DNA from: BNXB01 sp031556375
GTDB lineage: Bacteria > Bacteroidota > Bacteroidia > Bacteroidales > Azobacteroidaceae
Length of the DNA stretch: 64,000 nt
Assembly (NCBI GenBank): GCA_031556375.1
Contig: JAVBTA010000036.1
Span: 1 to 64,000 of the forward strand
Reading direction: 5' to 3'
The notes below the pieces were generated by a model. That model was given only the letters and a program-made list of their open reading frames with translations. It did not search any database and had not been told where the DNA came from. Numbering within the stretch: position 1 is the first letter of the stretch; every line of letters begins with the position of its first letter. Below are positions 55,401 to 63,990 of the stretch, in pieces. The translations under genes were made by a program, and so were the position numbers.

Positions 55401-55656
55401 TAATAATTATGCACGTATCGGTTCAAAAAACATTGGAAATAACTATGTCGACAAGTCATTCATCCGTCTTGATAATATCGCACTTTCGTACTTTGTACCA
55501 AAGAATCTGTTAAAGAAAATCTCTGTACAAGACATGCGTTTCACCGCTACTATCAGAAATGTAGGAACTTGGGCTCCTCATTGGAATTTCTGGGATCCAG
55601 AACAAAGCGAACCTCTTCCAAGAACTTTCAATTTAGGTGTTAATTTTACTTTATAA
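52450..55656 (+). CDS. SusC/RagA family TonB-dependent outer-membrane transporter
   Basis: A 1068-residue SusC-like protein. Signal peptide (I-Y-A-E), a CarboxypepD-regulatory-like domain (about 33-110, V-T-G-V-I-V-D-E-K-G-E), the TonB box region D-E-V-V-V-I-G-Y-G-T, the plug (115-240) with the I-V-M-D-G-V and D-A-S-S-A-A-V-Y-G-A-K-A-A-N-G-V-V motifs, then a 22-strand barrel ending F-N-L-G-V-N-F-T-L. It imports oligosaccharide together with the SusD gene 18 bp downstream. No ECF sigma/anti-sigma or hybrid sensor is adjacent. Confidence 0.97.
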   Translation: MKKSALLLILFLFGLSGWTGIYAETEAQQQTTRKVTGVIVDEKGERLVGVSVSIPGTGVGTTTNIDGEFSINFPSNSSKLEVAYLGYQKITQNVGPNDNNLKITMTEDAQMLDEVVVIGYGTAKKRDLTGAISQIKTEKLQTEAPRSVQDLLRANAAGLNIGMATSPKGDAGLQVRGKNTLAAGSEPLIVMDGVIFGGSLSDINPMDIQSVDVLKDASSAAVYGAKAANGVVVIVTQKGAQKGKPQVSFNANVGVVTVANKPDVLDAEGFLAYRYDYEMGKNNDAYHAKYPQMFVDPRKLNGVDQLTWYNYDQKNPVTSATEEQMIRSWLSRLELKTPEVQNYIDGRITDWPDLVFQNGLQQDYTASISNKTDDVSYYWSLGWVDREGIVTNERYKTFRTRLNLESKITDFLSIGLNSSLASKDDSYLRTQNSDNAPPSGNLSADWEQMVRLSPYAANEIGNIDSPYQRLPTGDATPVNPFYDAMYRDRKNMTTVLDANLYAIVKLPLGIEYQFNYFPHLQFEEMYNHESSQNENWKNKGGESLRRTKKTYNWQIDNLIRWKREFNKMHKVELTLLQNAEQRQNWSQRMTATGFVPSDILGYHRVQAGASPSVITSDDNYATGDALMARLFYSFQDKYMITASVRRDGYSAFGQENPHAVFPAVALGWVFTSEDFMKPTANWLNYGKLRLSWGENGNRDIPQYDALSDMTSGLHPYISQAGVVYTTSQLYVNRMANPALKWERTEAYNLGLDFSLFNDLFSGSFEGYISHTNDLLVNRALPEIIGFNSVKANLGQIENKGFEATLNVRPIKGENFTWNINGTFSINRRKITKLYGDMVDIKDADGNVIGRREADDIKNKWFIGHDPDQIWDWERIGVWQVEEATLAAKYGCQPGDFKYKDQQAEGETGYGVMNDDDRVFMGYKSPRFRWSLRNEFTFLKNFSLSFMVYSYWGKYDTFNRAANNSNFPDRCTEYVQPRWTPENPINNYARIGSKNIGNNYVDKSFIRLDNIALSYFVPKNLLKKISVQDMRFTATIRNVGTWAPHWNFWDPEQSEPLPRTFNLGVNFTL

Positions 55657-55674
55657 CCAACAAAATAAAAAGAT

Positions 55675-57585
55675 ATGAAACGTATTATATTAAAATATAG
55701 CACACTTTTAGCTTCTGCAGCTTTAGTAGTGTCATTAAGCAGTTGTGATGACAGTTGGTTGGAACCCAAGCCCCTGTCCTTCTACACTCCTTCAAACTCA
55801 TACGTCGATGCCGCCGGATTTTATTCCGCGTTAACTACATGTGAACGCAATATGCGTCATGAATACTTCAATGAATCTGCTCCTATTTTGCAAGAGATCA
55901 TCATGTCAGAAGTAGCAGTAGAAGGTACTACAGATAAAGCCGGACCTCCTATGAATATGGATATTGCTTTACTTCCTGATGCAAAACTGAAAGATGATGA
56001 TAATTACACAAAGGTAGGTTGGTATTGGTATGAAGGTTACAAAGGTATTAAATACGCTAACGTTGTCATCTCTCAAATTGATAATGCTAAATACAAAGAC
56101 GAAGCCGAACGTAATGCTGTATTGGGTACAGCATATTTCCATCGGGCTTATCGTTATTATAAGTTGACTCACCAATTTGGAGACATTCCTTATCTGGATT
56201 GGGAAATTACCAAACCGAAATACGATTTTTATTCGTACGACCGTTGGTCAATCTTGGAACGGATGAAACCGGATGTTGAATATGCTTACAAATGGATTCC
56301 TGAAAAAGTAGACAGAGGTAGAACTTCAAAAGCTGCCGCAGGAGTTTTATTAATGAAAATCTGTATGGCATTAGGTGATTTTGATCGTGCTATTGAGGTT
56401 GGTAAAGAAATTACTGCAAAAAATCCATTGATGACAAACCGCTTTACAAACAACAAGACAAAGGCCAATACGAACCTGATGCATGACCTGCATAGCGTTG
56501 AAGCTAAATTAGATATGACTAACACAGAAGGTTTGATGTATGTTGTATCCTACCCAACAATTGAAGGTTCGGACCGTATCCAGACAATGCGCCAGGGAGT
56601 CCCTTTCTGGAATTCAGGAAACGTAAAAACTCCTGATGGAAGAACTGGAACAAGCGTTGCTATCGCTGCTGCAGAAACTGATCCTACCATGGACCTGAAT
56701 AAAACCTATGGTAGAGGAATCGGAAGATTACGCCCAACATCATATTTTACAAGTAAGATCTGGACTCAAAAAGAAAAGAATGACTTACGTGGCATATATA
56801 ACAGAGACAGTTGGAGAAGTCCGGAAGACCTCAGATATAATCACCCTGATTTACATCCTTCAGCGAAAAATCCATCTACATGGTATGGAAAGAATCTTGT
56901 AAAACCAGTAGCAATGTCTGTAGAAGACACTATCCGTTGCTGGTTCTCATGGCCTCATTATAAACTTTTTGTTCCGGATCCTTTGCAAACACAGTGGGCC
57001 GGAGGTGAAACTCCATGGTATATTTACCGTACTGCTGAAGTTTGGTTGATGATGGCTGAATGTTACTATTGGAAAAACCAATTAGCAGAAGCTGCTGATG
57101 CAATGAATAAAGTTCGGGTTCGCGCAGGTGCTGATCCATATACTGCCGCCGATGTCAATATAGGTTCTATCCTTGATGAACGTGCCAGAGAGCTTTATTA
57201 CGAAGAAAACCGCCACTTAGAACTTTCCCGGATTTCCTATACTTTCGCAAAAACAGGCAAACCATGCGAAATCTATGGTGGACGGGTATACAACCTACAA
57301 AACATTTGCGGACCTGGAGGTACAAATTCTAACATAAAACAAGAAGGTATCAATTTCTGGTATGACCGTATTATGGCAGAATCTAATTTCTATAACAAAG
57401 GGGTCAAACATAAATGGGCGGAATACAAGATCAGTGTTCACCATATGTTATGGCCTGTACCTGCAAGTGCGATCAATACAAACACCTTGGGTGTAATCAA
57501 TCAAAACATCGGTTATCCAGGCGCTGAAAAGAACGTACAACCATTGATCGTACCAAAAGAAGGTACTGTCTTGGGGCCTCAATAA
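55675..57585 (+). CDS. SusD/RagB family glycan-binding lipoprotein
   Basis: A 636-residue SusD-like lipoprotein (lipobox L-S-S-C, Cys about 24) that binds substrate on the cell surface and closes over the SusC barrel. It has N-terminal TPR helices (A-V-L-G-T-A-Y-F-H-R-A-Y-R-Y-Y-K-L), Y-R-T-A-E-V-W-L-M-M-A-E-C-Y-Y and I-L-D-E-R-A-R-E-L-Y-Y-E-E-N-R, and a C-terminal W-P-V-P-A-S-A-I-N. It follows SusC directly and is followed by a hairpin terminator. The glycan is not evident. Confidence 0.96.
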   Translation: MKRIILKYSTLLASAALVVSLSSCDDSWLEPKPLSFYTPSNSYVDAAGFYSALTTCERNMRHEYFNESAPILQEIIMSEVAVEGTTDKAGPPMNMDIALLPDAKLKDDDNYTKVGWYWYEGYKGIKYANVVISQIDNAKYKDEAERNAVLGTAYFHRAYRYYKLTHQFGDIPYLDWEITKPKYDFYSYDRWSILERMKPDVEYAYKWIPEKVDRGRTSKAAAGVLLMKICMALGDFDRAIEVGKEITAKNPLMTNRFTNNKTKANTNLMHDLHSVEAKLDMTNTEGLMYVVSYPTIEGSDRIQTMRQGVPFWNSGNVKTPDGRTGTSVAIAAAETDPTMDLNKTYGRGIGRLRPTSYFTSKIWTQKEKNDLRGIYNRDSWRSPEDLRYNHPDLHPSAKNPSTWYGKNLVKPVAMSVEDTIRCWFSWPHYKLFVPDPLQTQWAGGETPWYIYRTAEVWLMMAECYYWKNQLAEAADAMNKVRVRAGADPYTAADVNIGSILDERARELYYEENRHLELSRISYTFAKTGKPCEIYGGRVYNLQNICGPGGTNSNIKQEGINFWYDRIMAESNFYNKGVKHKWAEYKISVHHMLWPVPASAINTNTLGVINQNIGYPGAEKNVQPLIVPKEGTVLGPQ

Positions 57586-57625
57586 TCTCATGTAGATATC
57601 TAGCAGATAATATCTAATTATAAAG

Positions 57626-57662
57626 CTCGGGAATATAAAGGATAAAACCTTTTGTTCCCGAG
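57626..57662 (+). terminator. Hairpin terminator after SusD
   Basis: CTCGGGAA at the 5' side pairs with TTCCCGAG at the 3' side, with a second AAAGG/CCTTT stem inside, then TTTCATTTTAT. It closes the SusC/SusD transcript. Confidence 0.7.
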
Positions 57663-57720
57663 TTTCATTTTATATTTAAACATTAGCCAAAAATAAGACA
57701 CAAAAAAAATAATATATTTA

Positions 57721-57752
57721 TTTGCATTAACTAAAATTTATATATATATTTG
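57721..57752 (+). promoter_or_regulatory. Consensus promoter of the peptide-export cluster
   Basis: TTTG (57721-57724), 20 bp, TATATTTG (57745-57752) matches the consensus exactly. The predicted start is about 22 bp before the ATG of the LanC-like gene. Confidence 0.7.
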
Positions 57753-57781
57753 TCAAATATTATTCCTCAAATCGACTTAAT

Positions 57782-58510
57782 ATGAAATTGAAAAACACAA
57801 AACTATTTCTAAAGGAGATTGCACATCAACTAATGCTAAATACCTGTACTGAAAAGCATTTAGGATTATTAAATGGGAAAATAGGAATGACTATTTTTTT
57901 TCTCCACTACTCACAATATAGTCAGGATTCTTTATATGAAGATTTTGCCGGAGAATTAATCAAAGACATTTACAAAGGGCTACACACTATATATTCCTAT
58001 AATTTCCAGCAAGGTCTTTGCGGGATAGGCTTTGGGATGGAACATCTCTTACAACACCAATTTGTGGAAGCAGACGAAGATAATGACATCTTTCTGGAAC
58101 CAGACAAACGCATTACTGATCTATTTTTATTCAAAGAGAAGAAAAATAAATATCTCTGTAGTTCTGATGACATTGCACGCTATATTATAAGCAGGTATAA
58201 CCACAAGTCCCCAGGATCACTTCCTATATTCAATGAAGAACTGATTTCTTTTTTAATCACTGATATTCAAAGGAATAAAGAAGATAGAGAAATAAACAGC
58301 TTCCTAATTGAAAATATGAAAGCTATAATAAACTACCAAGCTATTCAGATAAATACTAGTTGGATACTCAAGGAAACAATCGCCCAACAAAAAAAGAATT
58401 TAAAAGAACAAGGAGATTCCCTATTACCACTAACCACCAAAGATTATATATGCATCGGATTAGATCTGATATTGGAGGATATTCAGACTGTTACATCTAT
58501 AAATAATTAA
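57782..58510 (+). CDS. LanC-like N-terminal domain protein
   Basis: A 242-residue protein matching the first part of LanC-like (lanthionine synthetase C family) proteins found in Bacteroidetes peptide clusters: G-L-L-N-G-K-I-G-M-T-I-F-F-L-H-Y, Y-E-D-F-A-G-E-L-I and G-L-C-G-I-G-F-G-M-E-H-L-L. The C-terminal zinc ligands of true cyclases (Cys, Cys-His) are not present, and full-length members are about 400 residues. It may bind rather than cyclise, or be truncated. It is 2 bp before a glycosyltransferase and heads the cluster. Confidence 0.7.
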   Translation: MKLKNTKLFLKEIAHQLMLNTCTEKHLGLLNGKIGMTIFFLHYSQYSQDSLYEDFAGELIKDIYKGLHTIYSYNFQQGLCGIGFGMEHLLQHQFVEADEDNDIFLEPDKRITDLFLFKEKKNKYLCSSDDIARYIISRYNHKSPGSLPIFNEELISFLITDIQRNKEDREINSFLIENMKAIINYQAIQINTSWILKETIAQQKKNLKEQGDSLLPLTTKDYICIGLDLILEDIQTVTSINN

Positions 58511-58512
58511 TT

Positions 58513-59496
58513 ATGGCAAAAATATCTGTCATAACACCTCTATACAATAGGGAAAGCATTTTTCCTAAGACAATTGAGAGTGTACTAAACCAAAAATTTT
58601 CGGATTGGGAGTACATTATTGTGGATGATGGGTCGACTGATAAGAGTTGGCACATTGCATCCTCTTACGCAAGGCTAGACTCCCGTATAAAAGTTATCAA
58701 ACGGAACAGGCCTCCCCAATCAGGTTCTACATGTCGCAATATCGGAGTACAAAACGTGACATCCAATTTACTCATCTTTTTAGATTCCGATGATATCCTG
58801 GAACCACACTGCCTGGAACAAAGATATGAATATATGTGTACTCATCCGGAAATTGACATGTGTATTTTTCCTATAATCATAGAAATAGACGAAAATCCTA
58901 ACAATAGGACAATCAACCCAAAGCAGACCAACAGATCTTATCTGGAACGTCTTTTATCTTATGATATACCATGGCAAACGATGGCTCCTGTTTGGAGAAA
59001 AGATTTTATTCATTCATTAAACGGGTTCAATGAAGAATTCCCCCGCTTACAGGATGTGGAAATTTTTATCCGGGCATTAACCTCCGATAAAAACGTTCAG
59101 GTTGCAATGGATTATCCTCCAGATTGTATTTTTCATTTAAATCGCAAAAAAACAATCCCATTCGACACGATGTTCCGGTCAATTCGTCTTTTATTGAGAC
59201 ACATTTCTCCTTTAATAAATCAACAAGATAAAAAATTGATGCGACATTTCTTGTTTTTATTTTTACTATCGTCTTATTACCCAGAAGCAACTTATGAAAA
59301 TTACAAAAAGACAAACAAATTAATATCTTCTTTCAGAGAACAACAAATTATATCTTTCTGGAATTTACCCTCATTGTCTATCATCCTTTTTATCCACTTA
59401 TGTAACTATTATTGGAAAAACCAACTTGGTCGTTTATACTCATTTTGGATACAAAGAACTCTGAATATAAAAACATTAAAATCAAAAACAGATTGA
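58513..59496 (+). CDS. Family 2 glycosyltransferase
   Basis: A 327-residue soluble GT2: K-I-S-V-I-T-P-L-Y-N-R opening, V-D-D-G-S-T-D-K-S, the D-S-D-D metal motif (F-L-D-S-D-D-I-L-E-P) and a C-terminal helical part. It sits between a LanC-like gene and the thiol-oxidase fusion in a peptide cluster, so it may modify the exported peptide or a surface sugar. The acceptor is unknown. AT content is higher than in the exporter gene. Confidence 0.88.
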   Translation: MAKISVITPLYNRESIFPKTIESVLNQKFSDWEYIIVDDGSTDKSWHIASSYARLDSRIKVIKRNRPPQSGSTCRNIGVQNVTSNLLIFLDSDDILEPHCLEQRYEYMCTHPEIDMCIFPIIIEIDENPNNRTINPKQTNRSYLERLLSYDIPWQTMAPVWRKDFIHSLNGFNEEFPRLQDVEIFIRALTSDKNVQVAMDYPPDCIFHLNRKKTIPFDTMFRSIRLLLRHISPLINQQDKKLMRHFLFLFLLSSYYPEATYENYKKTNKLISSFREQQIISFWNLPSLSIILFIHLCNYYWKNQLGRLYSFWIQRTLNIKTLKSKTD

Positions 59497-59504
59497 ATAA
59501 ACTC

Positions 59505-61088
59505 ATGGTCTTCTTCTATAAAAATAAAAAGGACAATACTATTTTCACCTCATTCCTAAGGTTATTAAATGTAAAACATAGTACATTTTCTAACCAGTAT
59601 TATAATGAACATCCCAATAAGTCCAGTTTATTAGGTCTATCTCAATTATTATTCAATTACAATATCGATAATAAAGCATTTAAAATAGAAGTAGATAAAA
59701 AAGAAATACTGTTTTCTATCTCTTGCCCTTTCATTGCTTGCATAAAAAATGGTTTTATAATTATATCTAAAATAACACCCGAAAAAATTTGTTATTTACT
59801 GGAAAACAAGAAAACAACAAGTTCTTTTAATGAATTTTTAAAAATTTGGACCGGAATTATTCTAATTGCTGAACCTAATGAACAATCTGAAGAACCCAAT
59901 TATAAGGAGAATAAAAAGTTAGAGCGTTTTCTGTCTGTTCAAAAAAAGTTGCTATACTTTTCTATTTTCACTTTATTCTCACTATTATACATTTCTAATC
60001 AGCTGTATCAACAAGTGGGAATATCAATTTTGCTATTTCTTAATATAATTGGAATAAACATTGCACACCTGCTGCTAACAAAACAAATGGATATACAAAA
60101 TCAATTCGCAGATAAGATCTGTACTTTTTTCAAACAAAATTCATGTGATGATATTCTGAAATCTAAGGGCGCTAAATTTATAGGATTGATTAACTGGAGT
60201 GAAATTGGACTGGGATATTTCGGTTCAAATACCATTGTCTTATTACTTTTACCTCATCTCATAAGTTATTCTGCCTTAATTAATCTTTTTGTCTTACCTT
60301 ACAGTCTTTGGAGCATCTGGTATCAAAAAGTAATAGTCAAACAATGGTGCCCGCTATGCCTGATTGTGCAAGCAATAGTATGGATTATCTGCGGTATAAA
60401 CATATTGTTTCATTACACTCAAGTTCCAGAGCTAACTATATACAACATTTTAACAATTGGCTTTATATACTTGCTTCCCGTATTATTAATTACATATCTT
60501 ATTCCTATTATTATAAACGGGAAAAAAGTTGAAGAAATATCCTACGAAATGAACTGTCTGAAAACGAATAGAGAGATGTTCCTATACTTATTAAAGAAAC
60601 AGCCATATTATCAAATCGACAAATCAACATCTCATGTATTATTTGGCAACCCTAAGTCTAAAATTCGCCTTACAATCCTAACTGATCCTCATTGTGAGCC
60701 TTGTTCCAGGCTCCATAACCGGATAACAAATCTATTGAATACTCCAAATAACAAATTAGAAATACAGTATATTTTTCATTCATTCAATAAAAGTATGGAA
60801 TCCAGTAGCCGATTTCTTATCAATACATATTTTACAAATGATTTAAAAACGACATGGAACATTTATGACGAATGGTTCAAAAAAGGAAAACTTCAGAAAG
60901 AAGATTATTTCAAGAAATATAGTTATAAGATAAATGACGATAAAGAGTTCCAATCTCACAAAGAATGGGCAGAAAAACAGAGATTCAGAGCAACACCTAC
61001 TGTATTGGTTAATGGGTATAAACTTCCCAATAATTACAAAATCGAAGACTTAGGTTTTTTGTCTGATTTGGACATCGATACCAAATAA
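59505..61088 (+). CDS. C39-like / VKOR / thioredoxin-fold fusion
   Basis: A 527-residue membrane thiol oxidase. The ATG at 59505 follows the GT stop by 8 bp; a longer reading overlaps the GT. Residues 1-125 look like a C39-peptidase-type domain without the catalytic Cys (H-P-N-K-S-S-L-L-G-L-S-Q-L-L). Residues about 145-340 are a VKOR domain with several membrane helices, a Cys206/Cys214 shuttle pair and the C282-P-L-C285 active site. Residues 375-527 are a DsbA/thioredoxin-like domain with C397-E-P-C400 and the cis-Pro A-T-P-T. Such fusions make disulfides in the periplasm. It directly precedes the peptide gene. Confidence 0.88.
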   Translation: MVFFYKNKKDNTIFTSFLRLLNVKHSTFSNQYYNEHPNKSSLLGLSQLLFNYNIDNKAFKIEVDKKEILFSISCPFIACIKNGFIIISKITPEKICYLLENKKTTSSFNEFLKIWTGIILIAEPNEQSEEPNYKENKKLERFLSVQKKLLYFSIFTLFSLLYISNQLYQQVGISILLFLNIIGINIAHLLLTKQMDIQNQFADKICTFFKQNSCDDILKSKGAKFIGLINWSEIGLGYFGSNTIVLLLLPHLISYSALINLFVLPYSLWSIWYQKVIVKQWCPLCLIVQAIVWIICGINILFHYTQVPELTIYNILTIGFIYLLPVLLITYLIPIIINGKKVEEISYEMNCLKTNREMFLYLLKKQPYYQIDKSTSHVLFGNPKSKIRLTILTDPHCEPCSRLHNRITNLLNTPNNKLEIQYIFHSFNKSMESSSRFLINTYFTNDLKTTWNIYDEWFKKGKLQKEDYFKKYSYKINDDKEFQSHKEWAEKQRFRATPTVLVNGYKLPNNYKIEDLGFLSDLDIDTK

Positions 61089-61173
61089 CTATTGCTTAAG
61101 TTTGTAGGGCAATAGGCAATAAATTAGCTACTTATTGTAAACATCTACAACTAAATCTTAATTTTTTATTGTT

Positions 61174-61389
61174 ATGGTTAAATTAAAAAATCTTTCATTA
61201 CAAGATTCTGGAATTTTGAATGAGCAAGAGATGGGAAAGATCCAAGGAGGTGGGTACCACACTTGTTATGTTGATGGAGATGTGGCAGGATTAGCAATAA
61301 TTCCTGTTAACGCAAGTACAAATGAAGAAGCCATAAGACAAGCGACAGAGCTATACGGATATAGTATCAGTTCGATCTTCTGTCTCTAA
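61174..61389 (+). CDS. Double-glycine leader precursor peptide
   Basis: A 71-residue peptide. The leader (residues 1-26) has L-N-E-Q-E-M-G-K-I-Q-G-G, the bacteriocin-type double-glycine site for C39 peptidases (cut after G26). The 45-residue core holds exactly two cysteines, C31 and C70, almost at its two ends, with a mid-part rich in A, V, I and T. A single end-to-end disulfide would make a ring. The gene lies between the thiol oxidase and the C39 exporter. Bacteriocin or signal peptide are both possible; it is not close to any peptide I know. Confidence 0.85.
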   Translation: MVKLKNLSLQDSGILNEQEMGKIQGGGYHTCYVDGDVAGLAIIPVNASTNEEAIRQATELYGYSISSIFCL

Positions 61390-61399
61390 TTTAGAACAA

Positions 61400-61421
61400 G
61401 GCTGGGATTTGACTCCCAGCC
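61400..61421 (+). terminator. Hairpin after the precursor gene
   Basis: GGCTGGGA - TTTGAC - TCCCAGCC, a perfect 8 bp stem 11 bp after the peptide stop. There is no T-tract, so it more likely acts as an attenuator or mRNA 3'-end stabiliser that raises peptide mRNA over exporter mRNA. Confidence 0.6.
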
Positions 61422-61446
61422 TATTCCTAACAAAAAACAACTCAAT

Positions 61447-61668
61447 ATGACTATACGAGAACAGCTTTTTCTCATAGAACAACTGTCAAAATGTAAAAAC
61501 TATTTAGAATTTGGGGCTGGAAACAGTACCAAATTAGTTATTCAAAAGGCGAAGATACTCATTCACGATTTTTTTAACCGTCTCCAATACTTTGTGGTAT
61601 TACCATTTTTAAAATTGGAAGATCGAGTGAATACAATGGGGTTATTTACAATAAAAAAAGCAAAATGA
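61447..61668 (+). pseudogene. Internally deleted SAM methyltransferase
   Basis: A 73-codon frame. The start, R-E-Q-L-F-L-I-E-Q-L through Y-L-E-F-G-A-G-N-S-T-K-L, is the first motif of a class I SAM-dependent methyltransferase. The end, H-D-F-F-N-R-L-Q-Y-F and D-R-V-N-T-M-G-L-F-T-I-K-K, is the family's C terminus. The middle (motifs II and III, about 100 residues) is missing, with the two ends joined in frame. It should be inactive. Confidence 0.65.
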
Positions 61669-61735
61669 TGCTAAATTAATAACGAAGTTCATAGCGATAT
61701 ATAAATCAATCCCCTCATTATAAGATAAAAATAAT

Positions 61736-63940
61736 ATGAAATCTTTCCCTCATTATACCCAACTCGATGCCATGGACTGCGGCCCAACCTGCCTCCGCAT
61801 GATCGCAAAATACTACGGCCGCAGCTATTCTCTACAAAACCTGAGGGAAAAAAGTTTTATTACCAAATCTGGCGTATCCATGCTGGGAATCAGTGATGCT
61901 GCAGAAGCCATCGGTTTCAGGACAACAGGAGTACGAATCTCTTTCGACCAACTTGTAACTGATTTACCCCTACCCTGTATACTGCATTGGAATCAAAACC
62001 ATTTTGTCGTCTGTTATAAAATAAAAAAGAAAAAAGATGATTATGCGATCAGTATAGCTGATCCGGCACATGGGTTATCAACTCTAAACAAAGATGAACT
62101 ACTTAAATGTTGGATCTCAACCAAGTCGGAAGGAAAGGACACCGGAACAGCTCTGGCTTTACAACCCACTCCGGAATTTTATGAACTTGAAGATGAGAAA
62201 AAGAAAGCGACAAGAAACCTGGGATATTTTGCCCGTTATCTGATTCCGTACAAAAAACAGTTTATCCAGTTGATGCTGGGAATGCTGGTTGGAAGCGTAC
62301 TCCAACTGATCATGCCTTTCCTGACACAGGCGGTTGTCGACAACGGAATCCGGCCCGGGAACCTCAATTTTATTACTCTGGTTTTAATAGCACAACTCGT
62401 TATTTTTATTACAAAGCTCGCTGTTGAGTTTATCCGGAGCTGGATTATGCTTCATGTCAATGCCCGGATCAACATTTCCCTTATTTCCGATTTTCTCGCC
62501 AAACTAATGCGCCTGCCTGTCGGATTCTTCGACACCAAAATGGTGGGGGATATCATGCAACGGATCGGAGATCACAGCCGTATCAAATCATTTTTGACAG
62601 GAACGTCTCTCAGCGTGTTATTTTCGTTTGTCAATTTTATCATATTCGGATTTATTCTTGCTTATTATAACCTGGTCATACTGGGAGTCTTTTTGTTAGG
62701 AAACACCTTGTATGTCCTTTGGGTACTGGCTTTTATGAAATACCGCAGGGAGCTCGACTACAAACGGTTTGCTCAGGCCGCAGGGGAACAAAGCAGTCTG
62801 TTCCAGCTAATTACAGGGATGCAGGAGATCAAACTCAACAACTGCGAAAAGCAAAAACGTTGGCAATGGGAACGCATACAGGTTAAATTATTCAATATCA
62901 GCATCAAAGGACTAGCACTAGGACAATATCAACAGATGGGTTCGGTATTTTTTAGTCAGACTACCGGAATTTTTATATCTTTTATCGCCGCCAAAGCGGT
63001 TGTGGACGGGAATATGACCCTGGGGATGATGATGTCTCTAACATACATTATCGGACAACTCTCGGCTCCTGTCGAACAGTTTATTGGTTTTGCTCAATCC
63101 CTGCAGGATGCCAAGATAAGCTTAGAGCGTCTGGGAGAGATACATAACAAAGAAGATGAGGAACAAAACGTTGATTTAAAATCATTAACACTTCCGGAAA
63201 ATAAAGACATTGAAATCAAGGGACTTTCATTCAGTTATGACGGAGCCGACCGGGATTATGTCCTTGACAATATCGATCTTATCATTCCGGAAAATAAAAT
63301 AACAGCAATTGTCGGAGCCAGTGGTAGCGGAAAGACGACTTTAATAAAATTATTACTTGGTTTCTATCCTCCGAATAAAGGTGAAATTAATATTGGAGAA
63401 ACACCTCTGAAGAATATCAATCCACACCTTTGGAGACAAAAAAGCGGGGCGGTCATGCAGGATGGATTTATTTTTTCCGATACCATTGCCAACAACGTAG
63501 CTGTTGGAGATGAAGTTGTAGACAAAGATAAGCTTTTGAATGCTGTAAAAACAGCAAATATCCGGGAATTTATCGATCAACTGCCATTAGGCTATAATAC
63601 TAAGATCGGGATGGAAGGAAATGGTATCAGTCAGGGCCAACGACAACGGATGTTAATTGCCAGGGCAGTATATAAAGATCCGGAATTCCTTTTCTTTGAT
63701 GAAGCAACCAATGCTTTAGATGCTAAAAACGAACGGGAAATATTAAATAACCTGAATCTGTTTTATCAAGGAAAAACGGTTGTTATTGTAGCTCACCGTT
63801 TAAGTACCGTACAGCATGCCGATAATATCGTTGTGCTGGATAAAGGTAAAGTGGCTGAGCAAGGAACGCATCAGGAACTTACAGATTTAAGAGGAATATA
63901 TTATCATTTGGTGAAAAATCAATTGGAACTGGGAACCTGA
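61736..63940 (+). CDS. C39-peptidase ABC exporter for double-glycine peptides
   Basis: A 734-residue fused exporter. The N-terminal C39 peptidase has Q9-L-D-A-M-D-C15-G-P-T-C, H89 in W-N-Q-N-H-F and D109 in A-D-P-A-H-G, so the catalytic set is complete. Six membrane helices follow (about 165-445), then an ABC domain with Walker A G-A-S-G-S-G-K-T-T, signature I-S-Q-G-Q-R-Q-R, Walker B F-L-F-F-D-E-A-T and H-loop A-H-R-L-S. It cleaves the leader after GG and exports the core. It is the clear partner of the 61174 peptide. Confidence 0.96.
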   Translation: MKSFPHYTQLDAMDCGPTCLRMIAKYYGRSYSLQNLREKSFITKSGVSMLGISDAAEAIGFRTTGVRISFDQLVTDLPLPCILHWNQNHFVVCYKIKKKKDDYAISIADPAHGLSTLNKDELLKCWISTKSEGKDTGTALALQPTPEFYELEDEKKKATRNLGYFARYLIPYKKQFIQLMLGMLVGSVLQLIMPFLTQAVVDNGIRPGNLNFITLVLIAQLVIFITKLAVEFIRSWIMLHVNARINISLISDFLAKLMRLPVGFFDTKMVGDIMQRIGDHSRIKSFLTGTSLSVLFSFVNFIIFGFILAYYNLVILGVFLLGNTLYVLWVLAFMKYRRELDYKRFAQAAGEQSSLFQLITGMQEIKLNNCEKQKRWQWERIQVKLFNISIKGLALGQYQQMGSVFFSQTTGIFISFIAAKAVVDGNMTLGMMMSLTYIIGQLSAPVEQFIGFAQSLQDAKISLERLGEIHNKEDEEQNVDLKSLTLPENKDIEIKGLSFSYDGADRDYVLDNIDLIIPENKITAIVGASGSGKTTLIKLLLGFYPPNKGEINIGETPLKNINPHLWRQKSGAVMQDGFIFSDTIANNVAVGDEVVDKDKLLNAVKTANIREFIDQLPLGYNTKIGMEGNGISQGQRQRMLIARAVYKDPEFLFFDEATNALDAKNEREILNNLNLFYQGKTVVIVAHRLSTVQHADNIVVLDKGKVAEQGTHQELTDLRGIYYHLVKNQLELGT

Positions 63941-63990
63941 CCCCCTAAAGTGAAGCAAGTTATTCAATTGTTGCAAATTTGAGAAAGGAT

